13,811 bases of DNA, taken from positions 1 to 13,811 of the forward strand of contig JASHVH010000219.1 in assembly GCA_030039575.1 (NCBI GenBank). Reading direction: 5' to 3'. Below the pieces are notes generated by a model that worked only from the letters and a program-made list of their open reading frames with translations, was not told where the DNA came from and searched no databases. This DNA is from Acidimicrobiales bacterium (GTDB lineage: Bacteria; Actinomycetota; Acidimicrobiia; Acidimicrobiales; Palsa-688). How positions within the stretch are numbered: the stretch's first letter is position 1; each line of letters opens with the position of its first letter. Positions 1-5,011 of the stretch are shown here, piece by piece. The position numbers and the translations under genes were made by a program.

Positions 1-2
1 CA

Positions 3-737
3 AGCGCCGCCCTGACGGTGGCGGTCGCCGTGGCAGTGAACGACCTCGGTGGCCTGGGGCTCGGCCACCCGGAGATAGCCCGGGTGGCCCAGTACGCCGA
101 GTCAGGGTTCGCAGGGGTGCCGTGCGGCCTCCTGGACCAGCTCGCCGCGCTCGAAGGAAGGCCCGGCGCAGCTGTGCTCATCGATTTCTTGTCGCTCGGC
201 ACCGAGCTAGTGCCGTTCGACGCCGGGCCTGTGGTCGTGCTGAACACCAGGGTCGAGCACACCAACGCGGCAGGCGCCTACGCCGACCGCCGGCGAGCCT
301 GCGAACAGGCTGCCGCCAGCCTGGGGGTCGGCTCCCTGCGCCAAGCGACGTTGGCTCGGGTAGAGGCCGAGCTCGGCGGCGACCTGCGCAGGCGCGCCCG
401 CCATGTCGTAACGGAAAACGAGCGGGTGACCGAGACTGTCCTTCGGTTGCGCAGCGGCCAGCCCGTCGGCGACCTGCTCGTCGCCTCCCACACTTCCCTC
501 AGGAACGACTACGAAGTCTCGTGCCCCGAGCTCGACCTGGCCGTCGAAACGGCGTTGGCCAACGGCGCTACCGGTGCCAGGCTCACCGGGGCGGGGTTGG
601 GTGGTTGCGCCATCGCGCTCGGAGCCCCTGCGGCCGAGCTTTCAGGGCCGGTGGCAAAAGCGTTCGCTGCGGCCGGTTTCTGCCCACCGGAGCTCTTCGG
701 TGTGACCCCTACCCAGGGGGCCGGCCGGCTGGCGTGA
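3..737 (+). CDS. galK: galactokinase, C-terminal part (5' end outside window)
   Basis: GHMP-family sugar kinase that would phosphorylate galactose to galactose 1-phosphate (Leloir pathway, cytoplasm). The reading frame is open to the left edge, and its first visible codons (SAALTVAVA) match the end of the family's ATP-binding SSSAAL motif, so the N-terminal third is missing and the GTG at 18 is not the real start. Galactokinase marks in order: GVPCGLLDQ, which carries the catalytic Asp region; NTRVEHTNAAGAYADRR, as in the family's 'NT...H...Y..RR' block; RRARHVVTENERV; SHTSLRNDYEVSCPELD; and the C-terminal glycine-rich GARLTGAGLGGCAIAL. About 244 residues are visible; full-length enzymes have about 380-400. 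The TGA stop at 735-737 overlaps a possible GTG of the next frame, and the downstream RAM-domain gene follows closely, so the two may be cotranscribed. Other GHMP sugar kinases are less likely because the NDYEVSCPELD block is typical of GalK. Confidence 0.9.
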   Translation, partial: SAALTVAVAVAVNDLGGLGLGHPEIARVAQYAESGFAGVPCGLLDQLAALEGRPGAAVLIDFLSLGTELVPFDAGPVVVLNTRVEHTNAAGAYADRRRACEQAAASLGVGSLRQATLARVEAELGGDLRRRARHVVTENERVTETVLRLRSGQPVGDLLVASHTSLRNDYEVSCPELDLAVETALANGATGARLTGAGLGGCAIALGAPAAELSGPVAKAFAAAGFCPPELFGVTPTQGAGRLA

Positions 738-787
738 GCGGTCCTGGGGCCCGCACCCGTTGGCGGGCCGGCGGTACGGTTGAGGAC

Positions 788-1066
788 GTGCTGACAGCCT
801 TTGTCCTCATCGATGCCGAACCCGCTCGCGTGGCGGAGCTGGCGGAAGAAGTCGCCGCCGTCCAAGGGGTGGCGGAGTCGTACTCCGTCGCCGGCCAGGC
901 TGACGTCGTCGCCGTTGTCCGGGTCCGGCACATTGAGGACCTCGCCGATGTCGTGACGCGGCGCTTGCATGCGCTACCCGGGGTAACGGACACCCGCACG
1001 CTCGTGGCCTTCCAGTCGTACAGCCAAAAGGACCTCGACGCCATGTGGGAGCTGGGCGCCGACTGA
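788..1066 (+). CDS. stand-alone Lrp/AsnC ligand-binding (RAM) domain protein
   Basis: A 92-residue protein made only of the alpha/beta ligand-sensing domain found at the C-terminus of Lrp/AsnC regulators; there is no helix-turn-helix. Visible pattern: a first strand (LTAFVLIDAE), a helix (ARVAELAEEVAAVQGV), then AESYSVAGQADVVAVVRVRHIEDLADVV, a second helix, and TRTLVAFQSYSQ. The 'G.aDvv..v' and 't.Tlvaf..y' pieces are typical of the family. Such single-domain proteins form oligomers that bind amino acids or other small effectors; what this one binds cannot be told. The start is set at GTG 788 because the domain begins directly after it. An in-frame GTG at 734, overlapping the galK stop, would add 18 residues (VSGPGARTRW...) that do not look like part of the fold. 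GAGG at 782-785 is very close to GTG 788, so start recognition is not typical. It lies 50 bases after galK on the same strand. Confidence 0.82.
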   Translation: MLTAFVLIDAEPARVAELAEEVAAVQGVAESYSVAGQADVVAVVRVRHIEDLADVVTRRLHALPGVTDTRTLVAFQSYSQKDLDAMWELGAD

Positions 1067-1152
1067 GGGGGCTCAATGCGAAGGTATGAAAGGACCGGGC
1101 ACTGATCGACTTTGGTGGACGACAACCAGGCCAAACCAAGCTGCCGCGGCAG

Positions 1153-1158
1153 TACTAT
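1153..1158 (+). promoter_or_regulatory. possible -10 box (TACTAT) for leaderless transcript
   Basis: TACTAT lies 8 bases before the GTG at 1167. A transcript starting about 7-9 bases downstream of the box would begin at or next to the start codon, a leaderless arrangement common in Actinomycetota. No clear -35 hexamer is seen at the usual spacing, so this is tentative. Confidence 0.3.
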
Positions 1159-1166
1159 TGACCTTC

Positions 1167-1808
1167 GTGAGCGACGTGCTTCTCACCCTGACGCTGGTCT
1201 TCTTCCTCCCTGTGGTCCTCGTCACGAGCGCCGGCAGCTGGGCTCGTTTCTCGCTTCGCCGAGCCAACCGGGTGGCCCCGGGCCGGGCCACGGCGACGGC
1301 GCCCATACCCTGGCTCTGGAGCCCCGGCACCGCCGCCTCTTTGCACCGCCGGCTGCGTTCGGCGTGCCAGCTGGCGGGTGCGGTCGAAAGCGCTAGGCCC
1401 CAACCGCCCCGCCGGCGGTGGTCGAAGCGCAATTTGCCGGCGCCGGCCGATGCCATTGCCGACCTGGCGCACGAGGTGGTCGAGGAGGCGGTCCAGCTCG
1501 ATCGCGAGTTGGTTACTACGAGCTGGCTGGCCCGAGGGCTCCCGAGGGCACAAGCGCTCGCTGCCCTTGGCTACCGGGTTAAGGCGGTGGAGGAAGCGGC
1601 CCGCCGCGTTCATCAACTGGAAACCAGGCGGGCGCGGGTTTCCAACCCACCCGGGCCGGCCGGGCTCAGCCTCGACGAACGCATTTCGGCAATGGAAGCT
1701 GCGTTCGGCGAGCTCTCTGCTCGCCCCGCGGCCGGTCTTATCGACCCCGCGACCAACCCGGGCGTCGCTACCTCGGCCAAGGCCGAGGCTCTGACCCGCC
1801 CGGCCTAG
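1167..1808 (+). CDS. uncharacterised membrane-anchored protein
   Basis: I do not recognise this 213-residue protein. Near the N-terminus it has one strongly hydrophobic segment (about residues 4-23, VLLTLTLVFFLPVVLVTSAG). An Arg-rich stretch (RFSLRRANR) follows, suggesting a single-pass protein with a cytoplasmic C-terminal part. The rest holds Ala/Glu/Arg-rich probable helices (about residues 105-175, for example DAIADLAHEVVEEAVQLDRELV and KAVEEAARRVHQLE), then a Pro/Ala-rich tail. An upstream in-frame ATG at 1086 exists, but its 26 intervening codons have only about half G/C at the third base, whereas codons from GTG 1167 onward are strongly G/C in that position, so I place the start at 1167. 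Its TAG stop (1806-1808) lies in a CTAG palindrome shared with the converging trpD stop. No motif suggests an enzyme. It could be any coiled-coil membrane accessory protein. Confidence 0.65.
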   Translation: MSDVLLTLTLVFFLPVVLVTSAGSWARFSLRRANRVAPGRATATAPIPWLWSPGTAASLHRRLRSACQLAGAVESARPQPPRRRWSKRNLPAPADAIADLAHEVVEEAVQLDRELVTTSWLARGLPRAQALAALGYRVKAVEEAARRVHQLETRRARVSNPPGPAGLSLDERISAMEAAFGELSARPAAGLIDPATNPGVATSAKAEALTRPA

Positions 1809-2929
1809 CTCTTCCGGTCAGCTTCCGAACGAGAAAGCTCCACCAGGCCATCGAGGCAAGCGCCGGCCCGACCGCTGTCGATGGACTCGGCTGCCGCCGA
1901 TAACCCCGCCTCGAGGTCGCCGACCTCGCCCACGACCACTAGAGCGGCAGCGGCGTTGAGCAACGCGATGTCCCGATGGGGGCCGAGCGTCCCCGAGAGG
2001 ACCTCTTTGACCGCCCGGGCATTTAGGGCCGGGTCACCGCCCTTGAGATCTTCGGGACGAGCCTTCGCCAGCCCCAGCGCGACCGGGTCGACGACGAAGG
2101 TGTGGGCGCCGCCATTGCCCGGGCGCCACTCGAACACTCGCGACGGCGCCGTCGTGGAGAGCTCGTCGAGGCCATCGTCACCGTGCACGACCCAGGCCCG
2201 TTCTGCCCCCGCGGCCGCCAAGACCGTCGCCACATGCTCGGCCACCCGGCCGTCGCCGACCCCGACCAACTGGTAACGGGCCCTTCCGGGGTTCGCCAGC
2301 GGGCCCAGGAGGTTGAAGGCGGTCGGGACGCCGAGCTCTCGCCGGGTCGGGATGACGTGGCGCATGGCCGGGTGGTAGCGGGGCGCAAAACAGAAACCGA
2401 TCCCGACTTCCTCGATACAACGGGCGACTGAGACGGGCGGCAAGGCGATCTCCACTCCCAGGGCTTCCAGGACGTCGGCCGACCCGGTGCGCGACGACGC
2501 CGCTCGCCCGCCGTGCTTGCAGACCGGGACCCCCGCCCCGGCGACGACCAGAGCGGCGATGGTGGAGACGTTGATGGTGCCGGCCCGGTCACCACCCGTG
2601 CCACAGGTGTCGACCAGCCGCTGAGACAGCTCGGGCGCGACAGGCACCGTCTCAGCCACCTCGAGCATGGCCTCGAGCATGCCGGTGAGCTCTTCGGGGG
2701 TCTCGCCCTTGCACCGCAGCCCGAAAATGAAGGCCGCCACCTGTGATTGCGTCGCCTCTCCGCCCAGGATTTCGCGGAGCGCGGCCGCTGCTTCAGCCGA
2801 GGTCAAGTCCTGGCGGGCAGCCAAGCGGCTAAGCACGGCGGGCCAGCCGCCGATCTCTTCGAGAGAAGGCGTCACCGTCGGTTGGGACCGGCTCTCTGGC
2901 AGGCCACCGGGGCTTACGACATCGGGCAC
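1805..2929 (-). CDS. trpD: anthranilate phosphoribosyltransferase
   Basis: Joins anthranilate to PRPP to give phosphoribosyl-anthranilate, the second step of tryptophan synthesis, in the cytoplasm. Key motifs are in place: DTCGTGGD (about residues 107-114) for PRPP binding, NVST (120-123), and KHGGRAASSRTGSADVLEALG (from 138), which covers the pyrophosphate/Mg and anthranilate region. HPAMRHVIPTRRELGVPTAFNLLGPLANPG and the Mg-site region DGLDELSTT follow. It is 374 residues long, slightly more than the usual 335-350, because of a roughly 25-residue Pro/Ser-rich N-terminal extension from GTG 2927-2929. An in-frame GTG at residue 19 is an alternative start, but neither has a clear Shine-Dalgarno at normal spacing. 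No other trp gene is present, so it stands apart from a trp operon. It is divergent from the FGGY kinase (53 bases between starts) and convergent, with a 4-base overlap, with the gene at 1167-1808. Confidence 0.96.
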   Translation of the reverse strand: MPDVVSPGGLPESRSQPTVTPSLEEIGGWPAVLSRLAARQDLTSAEAAAALREILGGEATQSQVAAFIFGLRCKGETPEELTGMLEAMLEVAETVPVAPELSQRLVDTCGTGGDRAGTINVSTIAALVVAGAGVPVCKHGGRAASSRTGSADVLEALGVEIALPPVSVARCIEEVGIGFCFAPRYHPAMRHVIPTRRELGVPTAFNLLGPLANPGRARYQLVGVGDGRVAEHVATVLAAAGAERAWVVHGDDGLDELSTTAPSRVFEWRPGNGGAHTFVVDPVALGLAKARPEDLKGGDPALNARAVKEVLSGTLGPHRDIALLNAAAALVVVGEVGDLEAGLSAAAESIDSGRAGACLDGLVELSRSEADRKS

Positions 2930-2982
2930 CCCCCAACGGTACTAAGCCGCGGTGAACAGCGGGTCTGCATGGCTCGGGCTTG
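2930..2982. promoter_or_regulatory. divergent intergenic region, trpD / FGGY kinase
   Basis: This 53-base gap must hold start signals for both outward-reading genes, unless parts of their promoters lie inside the coding regions. TACTAA at 2939-2944 is a weak -10 candidate for the plus strand. An ACGACA hexamer 18 bases upstream lies inside the trpD 5' end. Neither gene has a convincing Shine-Dalgarno sequence here. Confidence 0.3.
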
Positions 2983-4521
2983 ATGACCACGGGCTTACTC
3001 ACTAAGGTCCACCCGAACCGCCAGAGCACGCACGCAGGGGGCCAGGCCGTCAGCATCCTTGTCATCGACATAGGCAGCAGCGCAGTGCGAGGGAGCGTCG
3101 TGCGCCCCGACGGCGCCGTCCACGCGAGGCGTCATGTCGGGACCAGCCCGGACCGGCCCATGCCGGGCCTGGTCGAGCTGGACGGCACAGCGCTGGCCAA
3201 GGCCGTGATGGAAGTGGCGCGTTCTTGCCTGGACGAGGTCCACCAAGTGACCGCCGTGGGGGTAACCAACCAGCGGGGCACGACCATCGTTTGGGACGCA
3301 GACAGTGGGGAGCCGGTCGGGCCGGCTCTCAGCTGGCAAGACCTGCGCACGGCCGGTACCTGTCTCGAGTTGCAAGCCGAGGGCCTCCGCTTGGCCCCGA
3401 ACGAGTCCGCCACCAAGCTGGCCTGGTTGCTCGACACTTACGACCCCGACCGTTCCCGCAACCTCCGCTTCGGGACTCTGGACACATGGGCGACCTGGGT
3501 GCTGACCGATGGGCAAGCGCACATCACCGACCCGAGCAACGCCGCCGTGAGCGGCCTCCTCCCCACCGAAGACGTGTTGGCCGGGAGATCGGCGCTGGTG
3601 TGGGACCAATCACGGCTCGAACGGTTCCGGGTCCCCGAGAGGTGCATGCCCACGTTGGTGCCCTCTTCCGGGCCCGTGGCGGAGGCGACGGCCTTGCCCG
3701 GCAGCCCACCCATCTGCAGCCTGGTGGGTGACCAGCAGGCCTCTCTCATGGGGCAAGGCTGCGTTCACCCCGGTGACGCCAAAGCGACGTTCGGCACCGG
3801 GGCGTTCCTCGATGTCAACATCGGTGCCTCGCCCCCTCCCTTCGGGGCGGTGTCCAAAAGCGGGCCGAACGGCTGCTTCCCGATCATCGCCTGGGAGCGG
3901 GAAGGCGCTCTCACGTGGGGAGTCGAAGCGATCATGCTCTCAGCGGGCACGGCTGTGTCCTGGTTGGTCGACGACCTCGGGATCCTGGCCAGCCCGGCCG
4001 AGTCAGCAGATGTGGCAGGACAGTGCGGCGACGCGGGGGATGTTTTCTTTGTGCCGGCATTCATCGGCCTCGGGACTCCCAACTGGGACTTCGGCGCACG
4101 GTCGTTGCTGATAGGCATGACGAGCGGCACAGGCCGGGCCGAGGTCGTGCGGGCTGTCTTGCGGGGGGTAGCCCAGCGGGGGGCTGACCTCCTGGAGGCG
4201 GCGGAGGCCGACGCCGGCCAAACGGTGTCACGCCTGCGGGTGGACGGTGGCATGTCGGCCAACCCTGTGTTCGTCCAAGAACTCGCAGACGGCTGCCAGA
4301 GGCCGGTGGAAATCGCGGCCGAACTCGAAGCCACCTCGCTCGGGGCCGGCTTACTGGCCGGCCTAGCTGCCGGGCACTGGTCTACGTTCGAGGAGGCGGC
4401 GGCCGTAGCTGCCCCCCGGGCCATCGTCGAGCCCGCTGGTGAGGACCACCGCCTTCGCTGGAAGGAGGCGCTCGCGCGCGCTGAGCGTTGGATCCCCGAA
4501 TTGTCGGCGCTCAGCTTTTAA
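2983..4521 (+). CDS. FGGY-family carbohydrate kinase, glycerol-kinase-like
   Basis: A 512-residue two-domain sugar/polyol kinase of the FGGY family, closest in pattern to glycerol kinase. Visible blocks: phosphate loop VIDIGSSAVRG (27-37); VGVTNQRGTTIVWDADSGEP (92-111); SWQDLRTA (117-124); GDQQASLMGQGCVHPGDAKATFGTGAF (249-275), with D250 as likely catalytic base; FVPAFIGLGTPNW (356-368); and the C-terminal ATP-binding VDGGMSANPVFVQELAD (420-436). In classical glycerol kinase the motif is NQRET, and a Tyr lies in the YFSGTK segment. Here they read NQRGT (Gly 99) and NESATK (Asn 140), so two glycerol contacts are changed while Asp 250 and Gln 251 stay. Glycerol is therefore not a safe substrate call. 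The ATG at 2983 is chosen because no start codon lies closer to the fold. It leaves about 23 extra N-terminal residues with coding-like third positions. A TTG at 2980 adds one residue. No glycerol transporter or glpD neighbour is seen. Confidence 0.88.
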   Translation: MTTGLLTKVHPNRQSTHAGGQAVSILVIDIGSSAVRGSVVRPDGAVHARRHVGTSPDRPMPGLVELDGTALAKAVMEVARSCLDEVHQVTAVGVTNQRGTTIVWDADSGEPVGPALSWQDLRTAGTCLELQAEGLRLAPNESATKLAWLLDTYDPDRSRNLRFGTLDTWATWVLTDGQAHITDPSNAAVSGLLPTEDVLAGRSALVWDQSRLERFRVPERCMPTLVPSSGPVAEATALPGSPPICSLVGDQQASLMGQGCVHPGDAKATFGTGAFLDVNIGASPPPFGAVSKSGPNGCFPIIAWEREGALTWGVEAIMLSAGTAVSWLVDDLGILASPAESADVAGQCGDAGDVFFVPAFIGLGTPNWDFGARSLLIGMTSGTGRAEVVRAVLRGVAQRGADLLEAAEADAGQTVSRLRVDGGMSANPVFVQELADGCQRPVEIAAELEATSLGAGLLAGLAAGHWSTFEEAAAVAAPRAIVEPAGEDHRLRWKEALARAERWIPELSALSF

Positions 4522-4532
4522 TTTCTTTCTTT
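4480..4532 (+). terminator. intrinsic terminator overlapping the end of the FGGY kinase gene
   Basis: GCTGAGCG at 4480-4487 pairs perfectly with CGCTCAGC at 4508-4515 (8 base pairs, extendable inward by G-T wobbles and one G-C). The second arm is followed at once by a T-rich run, TTTTAATTTCTTTCTTT (4516-4532). The whole hairpin lies within the last 14 codons plus the stop codon, and the T-run contains the TAA stop. Confidence 0.72.
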
Positions 4533-5011
4533 CGCGCGATCGTAATTTCCGGTCGAAATGGCTAAGCAAACGCGTGTCGCTTGATATGTCCCATTTGTGC
4601 CGCGGTGACTACGACATTCACCACCCGAACGGGGCATAGTCGCCAGGCCATGCGCGCTTACGTCCTGTCATTTCATGGTATGCCTGTCCGCCGGAGCCGG
4701 CCTGGTCATATGTTAATAATCCGGAAACAAAACAGCCTTGTTTTAGTCAACTGCCCAACGCCTCCTCACCCATTTGCGTATTCCAGAGCCCTATGGCAAT
4801 TGCCTGACTCCTAAAGCGCGCTGGCGACCAATAACATCAATTCCGCCTCAGCCATACCCGGCTCGCAATTTCCGGTATTAGGCCCAGGTTACGAAATTTA
4901 GTCCAGTCGTTTTGCCATCCGCGGAAGTCAGGGGGTTTGTTCGTGCGCGCCCACGGACGACGAGAGACCAGTTGTACCGTCAGGCCGGCGTACCCGCCCC
5001 CACCGCACAGC
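4533..5011. other. AT-rich gene-free region upstream of the secreted repeat protein
   Basis: About 480 bases without a supportable gene. It is visibly less G/C-rich than its flanks, with AT-rich pieces such as CATATGTTAATAATCC (4708-4722) and GAAATTTAG. A short palindrome GCCGG-AG-CCGGC lies at 4690-4701. Reading frames here are short and broken, and I find no tRNA, known riboswitch core or tandem repeat. It most likely carries the promoter and 5' leader of the gene at 5012; no promoter hexamers stand out enough to call. The lower GC makes it a natural binding target for an Lsr2-type protein, which is an inference. Confidence 0.5.
4930..4935 (+). promoter_or_regulatory. Shine-Dalgarno-like AGGGGG before an alternative GTG start
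   Basis: AGGGGG lies 7 bases before GTG 4943-4945, which is in frame with the secreted repeat protein. Spacing is ideal, whereas the ATG at 5012 has no Shine-Dalgarno sequence (it follows CCCCCACCGCACAGC). If used, it adds 23 residues before the signal peptide. It is the main reason the start of that gene is uncertain. Confidence 0.4.

Noticed and set aside
122..1066. Long plus-strand reading frame of 314 codons covering galK in another frame and the RAM-domain gene
   Set aside because: Its first two thirds translate to Arg/Pro/Ala-rich sequence typical of a shifted frame over high-GC DNA; only the part from 788 matches a protein family.
1076..1105. Nine-codon mini-ORF (ATG CGA ... CAC TGA) four bases after GAGGGGG
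   Set aside because: Could be a leader peptide, but no run of regulatory codons and no downstream attenuator hairpin is seen; too short to support.
3765..4424. Minus-strand frame of 219 codons opposite the FGGY kinase
   Set aside because: Ser/Ala/Pro/Arg-rich, no motif, and the plus strand carries a well-supported kinase.
4690..4701. Palindrome GCCGG-AG-CCGGC in the AT-rich region as a terminator or operator
   Set aside because: No T-run follows and it is a common chance pattern in GC-rich DNA; mentioned only as part of the region.
4533..5011. Possible riboswitch or tRNA in the long intergenic region
   Set aside because: No tRNA cloverleaf or TPsiC-like GGTTC-A motif, and no recognisable conserved riboswitch core.
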